The position numbers were made by a program, and so were the translations under genes. Below, one piece after another: positions 36,067 to 47,734 of a stretch of DNA of 64,000 nt (position 1 is its first letter; each line of letters starts with the position of its first letter). Origin of the DNA: Amphiura filiformis (Eukaryota; Echinodermata; Ophiuroidea; Amphilepidida; Amphiuridae); NCBI RefSeq assembly GCF_039555335.1, contig NC_092628.1, forward strand, positions 99,405,893 through 99,469,892, in the 5' to 3' direction. The notes under the pieces were generated by a model, which saw nothing but the letters and a program-made list of their open reading frames with translations, was not told the origin of the DNA and searched no databases.

Positions 36067-36321
36067 ATGTGATGCGATCAAGCAAAATCAGTCGGAACTC
36101 GGAAATATTAAATTTTCAGTTTCTTATAGGAAATTGAAAAACATTTCTAAAGCTGCATTTAGCAGAAAGCCACATTGAAATTGAACAACCAGTTCCAAAG
36201 ATATGAGCCGTTAAAAAGTTTTCAAAACAAAAGGAAACAAAAGGAAATATCCCCTTTGTTTGGCTATATCTCAAAATCAATATTTCCGAGTTCCGACTGA
36301 TTTGGCTTGATCGCATCACAT
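36067..36321. mobile_element. MITE with ATGTGATGCGATCAAGC ends
   Basis: Arms of about 48 bp pair: ATGTGATGCGATCAAGCAAA, ATCAGTCGGAACTCGGAAAT and the complement ending TTGATCGCATCACAT. The core is non-coding. One-arm remnants of the family are at 22191 and 25398. Confidence 0.85.
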
Positions 36322-37300
36322 ATATTGAATTGCTGTTGTGGCAACCTTTTAAATATAGCAATTACATAATTATTAGTTACTAAATTATATACTAAGCGTA
36401 CCCAAAACTTCAGTGGCCATTCCGTTGTACTTTGTTCTTTAGATGACAACGAACTTCCGTATACACTCAAATGGCTTGATTTGATCGAGAGATTCGGCCA
36501 TTAAGTAGTTTTCCAATAAAGCTCTTTACTATGCAATTTCAATTTGTTCTGAAGATGATATCAGTTTATTTTGAAAGTTTATCCAAAACAAGTTTTACAG
36601 ATATTAACATCCACGGTAATGTTTCCTTGACATTTTTCCGTATTTGTTTCATAAAGCAACGCTTTATTGAGTGCTTCTTAGATTACATATGATTGAGTAA
36701 GTTTATTTTTCTTCGTCTTCTTCTTCCTGTCTTTTCCCTTATCGTATCTAATGTGGCTTAAGACAGTCAATTGGATAGATTTGACAAAGAGGATTTGATC
36801 AAAGCCATCGTTATACCCACAATGCATATGCTCATGATTGAACTGTAATGAAAAACATCAAATTTTAAAACCTGGATGACATAACATATTATTAATCAAT
36901 GGACACGATACCTATGTTTGATATATTTTCCTCTTTGTCTTTAATGAATGGAGGTTTCAAATTTTGGAAAAATGGCAAAAGGAGTATTTGGTTCTGCAAA
37001 ACAAGATCCATTAAATATTACAACGGAGAAAACATTTTGCTACAGTTTATATCTCAACCTGCCAATGTAAATGTAATATATCATGGAAAGAACACATGTA
37101 AAACACTTCAAATTTGGGGAAAGTTTGTAACGTCAATTCATAACCTCATGAATATACGCAATGCGTGTGATTAATTATAGGTTAATAACTGCGCATCAGT
37201 TCTTTGGAGGGCATTGTAAAAAATTTAAACATTTTACCTTTGGAACCGAGGAATATACTGTGGTCCAAAGCAATATGTCTAGATTTTTCACAATTCCTGA
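36322..37300. other. Intergenic sequence with one direct-repeat word
   Basis: No gene is recognised. TAACCTCATGAATATACGC(A/C) plus ATGCGTGTGAT at 37141-37172 recurs at 38230-38262, so the 1.06 kb between may be a duplication-flanked insertion. Confidence 0.45.
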
Positions 37301-37302
37301 CA

Positions 37303-38025
37303 TACAGAGTGAGTAAAAAAAGTGCAATAGAGAAAACAATCCATTTTTATTTAAGAACCGAGTTGAAACTTTCAGGTTTTAAAACATCTTATATATGATA
37401 TATCCATTAGTGATCTTGTATGAAAAAAAATTAGCATTTACCGTTTTGTTTTTATGACACATTTTATAGCGATACCCAATTTTAATGTTTGTCTAAAAAG
37501 AGACATCTAAAATTTGAATGTCAGCCCACTCTGTGTAAGGTAGATTTGGAACAACTGCCATTTTCTTAACCTCATTTTACCTTTATTCTCTATCTAATTT
37601 GTAGGCGGGGTTTTCAAATGCCAAAATGAAATGCGCGCAAATTGACGTGGAGTGAATTACAAAATATCCAGCAGTTGGACTGGAGTTGGAGTCGAGTGAG
37701 GTATGAAGGACTTAAAATAATGTTAGAAAGTTTGTTTGAACAGAAAAAAGAAATTAAAATAACGCAAAATCAACCTTATTTAAGTTAAAGTCAGTTTCAG
37801 AGCTGGTGCCTTTACCGTGCATTGTATGCTCTCATTCAAAATACATGGTACCTCGTGGACAAATAACGAAATTGGGTATCGCAGCAAAAAGACTCATGAA
37901 AATAAAACAGTAGTTGAGATTCACTTCATTTTTCACAGAATGTGATTATTGAGTGTGGCATTTATAGAATCGTTCAATAATGGGAAAGTTCGACTTGGTT
38001 AGACACTTTTTTGACTAACCCTGTA
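37303..38025. mobile_element. Tc1/mariner-like non-autonomous element
   Basis: Ends TACAGAGTGAGTAAAAAAAG and the complement of TTTTTTGACTAACCCTGTA match the TACAGGGTGnGTCAAAAAA form of mariner termini, with TA target dinucleotides at both ends. Subterminal pairs include GAGTTGAAACTTTC / GAAAGTTCGACTT and CGATACCCAATTTT / GAAATTGGGTATCG. No transposase frame. Confidence 0.75.
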
Positions 38026-38299
38026 TACCTGATTCAAAGTTATTAACTGAATTGAAATAAGCAATAATCACAACTTATATTTCGCCCTTCAAAAAATCGA
38101 ACAGGCTAAAACGGACTTACCAATTACAGCAGTGCGCAATCACGCCACGTACAAATATGGTGGTTGTGCGCGCGTGCAGTGTTCCGGCGCAACGGAATAC
38201 GCACACGCGGAAGTCATTGCACCGCATGAATAACCTCATGAATATACGCCATGCGTGTGATCTAATCATATTTTATCATATTTTGTAAAAATCGAGGTC

Positions 38300-38960
38300 A
38301 TTAATGTCTCACAATTGACCGAAAAAAAAGGATATGCTGATTTGCATAAAACAAAAATAGCTCAAATTTCAAATTGGGCCAATATGGATTTAAAAAACCC
38401 CATATAATAATTTATTCTTCTCATTATTAAGATTCAGAAAAAAAAATAGTTTGACCTATCTCTGAAATATAGTTATTGTTTCATAGGCATAAAGGTCAAA
38501 TGTCAAATTTCGGTCCCAACCATTGTCCACAGGGGTAAACAAAATGCTCCGAATTTGCTCGAAGTGGTCTCAAATTATTCTGCTTGAAAAAATATTTTAA
38601 TCCAGAATTGTTTGCTATATCTCAGGTGTTTCGTTACCTGGATGACAGGGCAAAAGGTCAAACCCCATTGAATTATGTTAACCCGTGACCTATTTTGTGA
38701 TGTTATCCAGATAAGAAAACACCTGAGATATGGCAAACTATTCTTTATCTAAAATGTTGTTCCAGTCGGAATTCCAGTTGAATTTTTTTAGCCCTGTGAA
38801 CATTGGATCTTAATGCCTATAACTCAAGAAGTGTACATCGGAGATATGTCAAACTATACTTTTTCTTTTACATTAGTATGGGTTTTGTCCAAAATTGACC
38901 AATTTCTAAATTTGAATAATGCATAAGGCGACACTTTTGTTTATGTATATTAGCATTTCT
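38300..38960. mobile_element. Fold-back element, GAGATATGGCAAACTATTC family (copy 1)
   Basis: Arms meet near 38675: AATAGTTTGACCTATCTCTG / CGGAGATATGTCAAACTATA, TGTTTCGTTACCTGGATGAC / GATGTTATCCAGATAAGAAA. The related copy at 40916-41825 shares CACCTGAGATATGGCAAACT and ATAACTCAAGAA(A/G)TGTACATC. Non-coding. Confidence 0.75.
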
Positions 38961-39424
38961 CCCTATTCGCTTTGTTGTCCTTTTTGGATATGTTGTTGAG
39001 GATGTCTTTTAAAATTGTCAAAATAATGTACTTGTACTAAGATGTTGATGTGTCCAATGCACTCCCTTGTGTATTTGTGTATTAGACGCATCAACATCTC
39101 AGTATAGGGGTGCATTATTGTGTACAATTTCACTCCCTAACAAGTGATACGCTTTTGCCCAAAATTGACCAATTTCTAAATTTGAGTAATGCATAAGGCG
39201 ACACTTTTGTTTATGTATATTAGCATTTCTCCCTATTCGCTTTGTTGTCCTTTTTGGATATGTTGTTAAGGATGTCTTTTAAAATTGTCAAAATAATGTA
39301 CTTGTACTAAGATGTTGATGTGTCCAATGCACTCCCTTGTGTATTTGTGTATTAGACGCATCAACATCTCAGTATAGGGGTGCATTATTGTGTACAATTT
39401 CACTCCCTAACAAGTGATACGCTT
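38885..39424 (+). repeat. Perfect-looking tandem duplication, 2 x 270 bp
   Basis: Units 38885-39154 and 39155-39424 differ at only a few bases (GAATAAT/GAGTAAT; TTGAGG/TTAAGG). Each contains a hairpin whose stem is ACTAAGATGTTGATGTGTC / GACGCATCAACATCTCAGT. The unit overlaps the right arm of the preceding fold-back. A very recent event or a locally homogenised repeat. Confidence 0.95.
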
Positions 39425-39497
39425 CTATTAATCTATAACTAATATAGAAAATTGCATTAACCCCTTTCGTATAAACTGGGCTCAAAAAGAACTTTAT

Positions 39498-40000
39498 AAT
39501 TTTCACAAGGTCATATTTTAAAATTCGGTCCATAAAAATGAACTAAAATTACACACAAGATTACGTCAATACTCTACTCTAAACACTGGTCAGTAACCAA
39601 ACAGATGTCCAAGTGACAAAAAGCACTGACATGGAACAGCTTCCTGGACCACATTCACAGTCCAATAATTGACACCCAACACAAGAAATATGTGAGTAAG
39701 TGGAATATTGTGGAACAAGACCTGTTTCTTGAAGAAAGTGTGTGAAAAGCAGATGCAACCCCGTTCCACACTATTTCACTTACTCTTTGGAAATTATCAC
39801 CTGTGTAAGGATCTTGTACGCATTTCTTTTGATGCCAATTATTCACCCGTGAATGTGGTCCATGAAGCTGTTCCTTGTCGGTACATTTTGCTGTGGTGTC
39901 AGTTGGACAACTGCTTAGTGAAATATTGAAGTATTCCTGCGTGTAATTTTGGTTCATTTTTATGGACAGGATTTTAAGATATGACCTTGTGAAAAAATTA
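39498..40000. mobile_element. Palindromic element (about 500 bp)
   Basis: TTTTCACAAGGTCATAT with CCATAAAAATGAAC(T/C)AAAAT at the left pairs with the complement at 39935-40000. Inner words GGAACAGCTTC(C/A)TGGACC, ACATTCAC and AATAATTG(A/G)CA also pair. The 120-codon minus-strand frame here is a by-product of the palindrome. Confidence 0.8.
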
Positions 40001-40540
40001 ATATTGTCCTCGATCATCTCAATATACGTGCAAGCTAAAGAAGTAGATTTTTTTATTCGTCACTAAAATGATTTTATTAATTTGACTTATTCGATGATGC
40101 CTGTTTGCCTCGTGCATTCTGTTTTGATAACAACAACGAGCAACACTACGAAAATGATATAAGAATCAACCTGTTTGTACAGCATTTTAATTGGATCGTT
40201 AGGGGAACATGAACACCTCATTATTATAATTTTGAATTGAATATAAATATGTATTCGTATATTTCAAAAATTGTTTTGTTTTTCACTTAAACAGGACAAA
40301 AAATAACAACTCGCTTAATTGGCAAAATTTGATTTAGATTAAGACATCAGTAATGGTAATTGCTATAGTCACTAATTGATTCTCGCGATTTTCAATGCGA
40401 TGCGCCACCAGCGGTTACTCTTGACAGTCCAAATGTTATCTCCAGGGTCAACATCGCCGTTCTAACCACCATTGGATTTTTACGAGAGTGTGATAATATT
40501 AATTTAAAAAAAATGTTTTGATCATAGAAAATGGATCTAT
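40001..40540. other. Intergenic sequence
   Basis: No gene or repeat recognised. Confidence 0.5.
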
Positions 40541-40544
40541 TAGT

Positions 40545-40797
40545 CGCTGTCAAAGTTATGTAATGATCGGATTAAATACCATAGCAATAGATGAATACAA
40601 TTTTTAAATAGATCGCCCTGCACTACAGGCAGGTTACACTCCTCAAGGTGCGAGTGATTAGCATTTTCTTTGACATCTATGGTTCAATGCATAGGTACCG
40701 CGTAAACGTTGTAGTGTAAGGCGATCTATTCAAATATTGTATTCATCTATTGCTATGGTAATTAATCCTGTTACATCATCACTTCGACAGCGAATTC
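40545..40797. mobile_element. MITE, GTAATGATGTAACAGGATT family (complete copy)
   Basis: The left arm (GATTAAATACCATAGCAATA, GATGAATACAATTTTTAAAT, AGATCGCCCTGCACTACA) pairs with the right arm (TAGTGTAAGGCGATCTATTC to TAATCCTGTTACATCATCAC). About 250 bp, adjacent to a second, much larger copy that begins at 40804. Confidence 0.8.
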
Positions 40798-40915
40798 GCC
40801 GTAGAAGTAATGTAATAATTGGATTAACTACCGCAGCAATAGAAGAATACAATTTTTGAATATATCGCCCAGCGCTACAACGTTCACGCGGTACCTATAA
40901 ATTGAATAACAGATG

Positions 40916-41825
40916 TAGGCCACTCAAATTAAGGACAAGCAGGGCTAAAACCACCACTAATTGCCACAGAAAGCATTTAATCACCATTTTTTTCAGAACA
41001 GTATATTAAAGAAAATATCAAAAGTCCCCAAAAATCCAAGTAGTGGAACAGTGCCTAAATTGTATAAATCCAAAATGGCCGCTTATGCAGGGGTGAAAGT
41101 TGGTAAAATCTTGTTAAAAATCATCCTAAACATTCTTTCATCATAAGGATACAGAAAAAGTATAGTTTGACCAATCTCTGACATACAGGTCTTGAGTTAT
41201 AGGCAAAAGGTCAACAATGGAAACATGCTCCAATTTTAATCCATCTGGTCTCAAATTGTTCCTTTGGCAAAAATAAATCAAAACGAGAAACGTTGCATTG
41301 TTTTGGATGTTTTGTTACATAGGTAACATCACAAAATAGATCAAAGTCAATACAGCAATAATTTGATCTTCTTTGCCATGTTATCAGGGTAACAAACCAC
41401 CTGAGATATGGCAAACTATTCTTTTTTATTAAATGCTTTTGCAAGCGGGACAATGTGAGACAATTTTTTATCAAAATCGGAGAAGTTTTCATTTTTGCCC
41501 CCAAGAGTCCAAATTTCAGTTGACATTTCACCTTTTCCCCTATAACTCAAGAAATGTACATCGAAGATAGGTCAAACTACAATTTTTCTGAATCCTTATG
41601 ACGAGAGGAAAACAGTGGTATGGTTTTTAGCAAGATTTGACCAAATTTGAAATTTCACCCCTGCATAAGCGGCCATTTTGGATTTATGCAAATTAGGCAC
41701 TGTTCCAGTACTTAGATTTTTGGGGACTTTGATATGTTTTTATGTTAGCTTTTGGGAGATGGATACATGCAAAATGGATTCTGTTGCAATTAGTGGTGGG
41801 TGATTTTTTTAATTTGATTGGCCTA
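40916..41825. mobile_element. Nested fold-back element (910 bp, copy 2)
   Basis: The termini TAGGCCACTCAAATTA and TAATTTGATTGGCCTA pair, as do ACCACCACTAATTGC / GCAATTAGTGGTGGGT, CCAAAATGGCCGCTTATGCA / its complement and AAGTATAGTTTGACCAATCT / its complement. It is related to 38300-38960. Short open frames inside are palindrome products. Confidence 0.85.
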
Positions 41826-41843
41826 ATAACAGGGATGACGACC

Positions 41844-42522
41844 CAGCAAACACAAACACGTTTTAAAAACGTTTTTAATAAGTTATATTTTGGCTTTTGG
41901 TTTTAATAACATTAAAATGTCGGGTTATATAAAGGTCATGAAAACGTTTTAAAACGTTTTGTATGAAAACACACTACAACAATATTTTTAAAAGGTTTTC
42001 AAAAATGTTATTGTAAACTATTTTTGCAAACATTTTTTGCCAAATATTTTATCAACACTTAAATAGCATTATGTTAAAATATTTGCTCCCAGCAAACACA
42101 GAAATGTTCTTAAAATGTTTTTTTCAAAACGTTTTAATAACATTTAAATGTCGGGTTATATAAAGGTCATGAAAACGTTTTCAAAACGTTATTGCAAATA
42201 TTTTGGCCAAACATTTTTCGAAAATATTTTTTCAACCCCAAAATAACATTCCGTTTAGAATGTTTTGTATCAAGTTTTCAAAAATGTTTTTGGAATGTTA
42301 TTAAAACGTTTTTATACCCTTTATATAACCCGACATTTAAACGTTTTCAATAAAACATGTTTTGTTTGCTGAGCAGTAGATTATCAAAATATGATTTTTG
42401 ATGCTATAAAATCGTTTTATACTCTTAATATACCCTTTATATAACCCGACATTTAAACGTTTTCTGACAACCTTTTATAACCTTTTGCGAATGATGTCGA
42501 AAACGTTTTGTGTTTGCTGGGG
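41844..42522. mobile_element. CCCAGCAAACAC composite, inverted copy
   Basis: It starts CCAGCAAACACAAACACG, has an internal CCCAGCAAACACAGAAATG (about 42088) and ends GTGTTTGCTGGGG. It is the reverse-orientation counterpart of 19725-20288, with an extra partial duplication near 42360-42450 (a second TTTATATAACCCGACATTTA). Confidence 0.8.
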
Positions 42523-42817
42523 ATATATTCAAGAATTGTATTAACCTATTGCTACGGTAATTAATCCTGTTACATCATCACTTCTACGTCGAATATTTTA
42601 AATTGCTGTCTAACTGTCTTTGTGTACATTCGTGTATAACATCATTATATTGACATACAGTGTCATTATGTTGTTGTATTCGTATTACGCAGGCCTTGGA
42701 TATCGACCTTTTCCCATGATGCACTGCTTATTTTGGCCTTTGTCCATCAACGAATCGACCGAATCAAGGATCTTGGTCTGGATGCTTAGGTGTAATGATC
42801 CCATAAGAAACATCTAA

Positions 42818-43306
42818 AAAAAGTAACTAACCCCCCTTAAATAATGGCCATTATTCAAAAAGGGACTATTGTATTACAAATCTGTAAAATGCTTTGGAAG
42901 CAGAATTTATTTCTGCGCATTGTGACACCTCATTTGATACTATAGACCAGAAAACAATAAAACACCTGTCAATTTAATGTAGTGAGGTCCAGATTTGAAA
43001 GTTGCACTATACATACAAATTTTTACAATACAAAAACACTCAGATATCATTACACAGATTTCTTTCCATTACACTGAATGCAAAATTAATATAATTTACT
43101 GCAACTTTCAAATCTTGGGCTACATTGATTTAAATGTACGCTGTGACGTCAATATTTAGTCAATTGCTTCAAATGAAGTGTCAAAATGTGCAGAAATAAA
43201 TTCTGCTTCCAACGCATTTTACCAATTTTTTTTGTAATTTGTAATATAATCACCCGTTTTTGAATAATGGTCATTATTTAAGGGGGGTTAGTTACTTTTT
43301 TTGAGC
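42818..43306. mobile_element. Palindromic element with AAAAAAAGTAACTAACCCC ends
   Basis: Arms share AAAAAGTAACTAACCCCCCT, TAAATAATGGCCATTATTCA and TTTGGAAGCAGAATTTATTT in complementary orientation at the two ends, about 490 bp. The AAAAAGTAA-CCCCCC terminus resembles that of 18455-20802, hinting at a shared superfamily. Confidence 0.85.
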
Positions 43307-43356
43307 GAAAACTGTATACTCTATCAATACAATGGTGGGCTAGCACTGGAAGTCAT

Positions 43357-43781
43357 TTAAAGCGAGTCTCCGGCAATCATAACATTATGCCGTATATGTT
43401 ATAAAAATAATTATTAAGCACGAATCACATGGTTTTATTTAAAACGAACTCATATGGACCATAAAAATGAATCAAAACAGTCCGCTCTCAACACGCGATA
43501 TTCAAAATTCCCGCGCCAAAATTGTCTAAGTGCAATGACGTAATGGTTATCCAATATCTGTGCTCAATTGTCGTCAGCCTTCATTGTATTACTGGGACGT
43601 CATTGCACTCGACAATTTCGGCTCCCGGGAATTTTGAATATCGGGGGTTGAGAGACGAATGTTTTTATTCGTTTTTATGGTCCCTATGAGTATGAGTTTG
43701 TTTTTAATGTGATTCGTGCTTGATAATTATTTTTCTTACATTGTAAGGTATAATGTTGTGATTGCAGGAGACTTCCTTTAA
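43357..43781. mobile_element. TTAA-flanked MITE A of the 43-44.8 kb cluster
   Basis: Element 43361-43777 with TTAA at 43357-43360 and 43778-43781. Arms share GAGTCTCCGGCAATCATAAC, AAAATAATTATTAAGCACGA, ATCACAT and GGACCATAAAAATGAAT in inverted form. Piggybac-like target site; no coding capacity. Confidence 0.85.
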
Positions 43782-44103
43782 AGACCCATTTAGTGATCTC
43801 AGCGCAAGTGTAAAAAAATTAAAATTATTTATAAATTGCTTAAAATTGAAGGATAAGTCATTCAAATTGTCATTTGGTATTTTTGAAATGAAATATTTGG
43901 CAAAATATTAAGAAAACAGCAGTATTGACGAAGTTGAGGCCCCATTCAAATACGTGTAGGTAATTGTTATACTGTCAGTATATAAATTACAGATTCGTGT
44001 AAATGCCTTATTTTTTCTTAAATACCTAGTTTTTGGCTGAATCTGAATTTTGATGATTTTTACGATCATCCGGATGAGCAAATCACTGAATGGACCTTTT
44101 TAA
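43778..44103. mobile_element. TTAA-flanked MITE B, sharing a TTAA with MITE A
   Basis: Element 43782-44099: AGACCCATTTAGTGATCTCA at the left and the complement of GAGCAAATCACTGAATGGAC at the right, with TTAA at 43778-43781 (shared) and 44100-44103. Pairing is weaker inward. Confidence 0.7.
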
Positions 44104-44188
44104 AGGGTTAAACTCGTGTGTATTTTGTTTTGTCTGGCTCCGACGTCTTTTTAGATATTCATTATTTTTTCTTGTTGGGTTCTGTCAT

Positions 44189-44769
44189 TTAAGGGCTCGG
44201 ATAGCGACGTTTTCACGTGTTTTTGTGGGACCTAAGAGCACATCAGACATAATTATCGAATTGGATTTTGAATACGAGGAAATATTGAAATTCGTGATAC
44301 GTAATACACATTTTATGCAAATTATTAAAAACTGATATCTTGGAAATTTAACAGTCCTCAAAGTAAATGTATAAATCTAATGATATGTACTTAAAGTGTA
44401 TCGAAAATTTTGACCTTTTGTATTGAAGATATAGATTTTTCCCCCAAAACACCAAACAAATCTTTAATATGAAAGGTGAACATTGTCAATTGATGGTCGG
44501 CTTTTAATCCAAGCTACATACATTTTAAGTACATATCATTAAATTTATAGTGTTTACTTCGAGGACTGTTAAATACAAAAAGTATGAAAAATGTCAAATT
44601 TTAATAATTTGCCATAAAATTTGTATTATATCGCGAATTTAAAAAACAATCAAATATATTTGATATCAGAAGGACATTCTTTGTATATTCAGAATGCAAT
44701 TTGATATGTCTGATATGCTCTCAGGTCCCACAAAAAATACTGTGCAAACGTTGCTATCCGATTCCTTAA
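44189..44769. mobile_element. TTAA-flanked MITE C, GGATAGC-ACGTTT family
   Basis: Element 44193-44765 with TTAA at 44189-44192 and 44766-44769. The ends read GGGCTCGGATAGCGACGTTT and the complement of AAACGTTGCTATCCGATTCC. Inner pairs include GTGGGACCTAAGAGCACATC, TTTAACAGTCCTC and CTAATGATATGTACTTAAA. Half-copies are at 58235-58556 and 58990-59234. Confidence 0.9.
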
Positions 44770-46640
44770 CAATAAAAATAATCATACTTGAAATAAAGTT
44801 CTTAGTAATGTATTGATTGAAATCAAACTTAAATCTTGATGTGTAAAAATCAACGGGAAATCATTTCTATTTTCACTTTAATAAAGCTTTCGTTTCGTTA
44901 AAATAGAGACGAAATAGAGACGAAAAATACATCATAGGTTACTTCAAAAGCTATAATATTTTTATTTTATTAAACAAAAATTTATTACATAAATTTCCCC
45001 CATACCTTTTTTATGCATATTAACCAACAAATTGATTTATATTTGTTTAATTCTAGTATGGTAATATTTTTGCAGCAGCGCATATATGATAAGTTGCAAT
45101 AATCATATGGCGCATTAAATCTGAAGACGCCATGCATTGACACTCCTTCTAGATTCAAACAAATATAAATAAAATGTCAGCCCTAGTGGATAAAAGTACA
45201 AGAGGAATATTATTTAACTACATCTAAGCTGTGTTTACAGGTGTGTTAGAACAAAATTATTCAAAAACTAACATGCCTTTTAAGTTGAACTTAATAATAT
45301 AATTCTCGCAATAACTTGGTGGTTTATTGAATCTTAACATTTAAAGTTTAAATTACTTATTTCAAACATTATTCGAACGTGAACATGGTGAGCATTTTAA
45401 GTAGTTAATAGATTGATAAAAATCAATTATGTTTATTTGATTTTTTATTATAGTTTGATTTATCTTCCTTTTTACATACATTTGTTAATCGTGAAGAGTA
45501 GTAGAGTTATTTAATAATCTTAAAGTTTTAACATATATATAACTCTTCATTATTTATTCTTATGTTCATACCTTTATCATAGCTATTAAATTTATGTACA
45601 TATTAAATCATTGTACGGGATGTGAAGATACTTCCTTCAAACTTGCATACATGTTATATTATTTATAATTGAACTCTACAGCATATACAAGTACTGATGT
45701 ATTTATACTAGAACATTGTCTATGTCACAAATAATGTTTAGTTGCCGATCTCAGCGAATTAATAATAATACTTTGAAGAAAAATAAGATTAAAATGTATA
45801 TCTATAAGCAACACATCTAATTACAACATTCAACAGTTTACTAAGTGCGAAAAGCTTCATAGTTTCTTTTTCCTCAACATCTGCAAAATATATGAATCTC
45901 TCGGATATACACTTATAATTCATTCCAAATAATAAAGAATCTACGTGGTATAGATTCACACGTCTACACTCATAACTCAAAACTATCAGTAATCTTTCAT
46001 TGCACACAGTATCAATCTAATGTACATCTGAAATCATAATACTCAATTCTCACTTAAACAAGGTTTAATATTTTACAATTTGCGTTTGCAATTCTATGAA
46101 TTCTTTCAATGGAAAGTTTCATATTTTACACATATCGGTGTCGTCTGCTTTGCATCACAATAACAACACAAGTATCAATCCCTTGATTTGACATTAAGAC
46201 GATATTAACTTAAATCACATGAAGGTATTAGATTTGAAGAAGTAATTCATACCAATACACATCATGTGATTACATTTATTCGTAACAAGATTCAGAATAT
46301 GACGGGTTAATAGTGACACTTAATAATGAGATACATGTTCTTGATCCAAATATATATTCAGAATTTTGCGTTAATAAAACCAACTCTTCATCACCCTGTC
46401 ATGTGTAATAGAAATATCACTTTATTGTTATCACGCAGAATTTCAACGCACCTCAAAGGCATGTTCAGACATAATAGCAGGCTTTCAAACACAATCTACT
46501 GTGCACTACATATAAATCTTTTCATTTTGTACCCTTGTAATCGTCTAATAATACATCTAACACATTTTGAAAATTGACATAGCTGTAGAAAATATATATT
46601 TTCTGTTCACTTTTTGGTGTAACTCATCTTCAAACAAACA
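44770..46640. other. Long AT-rich stretch without recognised features
   Basis: Several short open frames occur, none with splice context or domains. No long inverted or direct repeat is found. Confidence 0.5.
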
Positions 46641-46659
46641 TTAAAAGAAAGACCGGTAA

Positions 46660-46950
46660 AAATATCAGGACACGTGGCCAATGATAAAATTTGACACAGT
46701 TGCGAATTCAAAAGCGTGTGTGTAGTATCCCACCCGGGTATCACATGGAGAAAGGTTGGAGACCGTTTGTGGGGAATCCTGTTTCCGTTTTAGTAAACTG
46801 ATACAGTTGTGCGTCTTGAAGCTGTTGATGCCGTCTTCTGTTTTATCGGTGGACACTTACAGTCTTTTTTGGTTTATTTCTAACAACTGAAAGAGGGCTT
46901 AAGGGGTTATTATAGGATTCATTGGAAAATCTACCTGGCCGCCTGAGTCG
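46660..46950 (-). other. Probable 3' untranslated region of the 46.9-kb exon
   Basis: G+C is visibly higher than upstream sequence. An AATAAA (TTTATT on plus, about 46873-46878) lies 75 bases past the stop codon on the minus strand and could direct polyadenylation. No coding frame is convincing here. Confidence 0.35.
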
Positions 46951-47058
46951 TTATTTCCGTTCCGATTCTATCCGGGATTCGTCCAGAACTCGAATGAGTG
47001 AATCGCAGTAATCACGGAGGTCCACTAGTAATTGCCTAAGTGTCGTTGAAGACGAGTC
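46951..47058 (-). CDS. Candidate terminal exon, 35 codons plus stop
   Basis: On the minus strand a T-rich tract (GATTTATTTTTTACAG) ends in AG at 47059-47060, followed by an open frame reading DSSSTTLRQLLVDLRDYCDS then LIRVLDESRIESERK and TAA at 46951-46953. The peptide is a plausible amphipathic helix, and codons are richer in G+C than the surroundings. An AATAAA lies downstream. It begins in phase 0, the same phase in which the conserved small exon candidate at 54762-54813 ends. It lies just outside the 47.2-56.1 kb tandem duplication, so a gene entering from the right would use it as a shared last exon. I do not recognise the protein. Confidence 0.45.
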   Translation of the reverse strand, partial: DSSSTTLRQLLVDLRDYCDSLIRVLDESRIESERK

Positions 47059-47734
47059 CTGTAAAAAATAAATCAAAAAAAAATATCAAGGTAGACAGGT
47101 TAGAGTGTTGTATAGCAACCTTGGAGTGCTTCGTTGTATGCACTATAAGAGTGGTATGCAGTGGTACCTGAACCTAAGGCAAATTATAGTAATGAGTTAT
47201 ATGAGTTCAAATGTAATGGCATTTTGATTTTTAACATGGTTTTAGTCTGAGTTAATTTGTAAATGGTTCATACTTCTGTTGCCATTTCATCATACTAACT
47301 AACCCATTGAGTAGAAGTTAAATGATCTGTTTTTCAAACAGGATTAAGTAATGAGAAATGAAACAAAAATATAAGCAAATTGGATACAGTTATTATTAAA
47401 CACAGCCCTAAACAACAACCAAATCTCACATCAGATAAAACGGGATTGTATCTTGAATAGAATATTGTAGTAAAAGAAGTGCTTTATGAATAAAATGGGC
47501 AAATCCTTTTATATATCTGAAAGTCACAAATATTGTCAAACAGAAACTATAAATACCACAACTCTAAACCAAAAGAGTGAAGTTTGTGATGAATAGCATT
47601 GATTCAAGAAGATGACCTACATATCTTAGAGCCAAATAAGCACTTCGGCATCTAATCCATTATAGTCTTCATGAGACTACAAATTGTCGTTATGGCTGGT
47701 ATTCAGTGATAGTTATTATTTGTTTAAAGATATC

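Larger units (their letters stand above)
40804..42590. mobile_element. Second member of the same MITE family, split by nested insertions
   Basis: The left arm 40804-40900 (GAAGTAATGTAATAATTGGA, GCAGCAATAGAAGAATACAA, CGTTCACGCGGTACCT) and right arm about 42523-42590 (GATATATTCAAGAATTGTAT, TAATCCTGTTACATCATCAC) belong to one element. Between them sit the fold-back 40916-41825 and the CCCAGC composite 41844-42522, giving a three-element nest. Confidence 0.75.

Noticed and set aside
39655..40017. 120-codon minus-strand frame
   Set aside because: It lies across a palindromic element; the arms explain the open frame and there is no recognisable domain.
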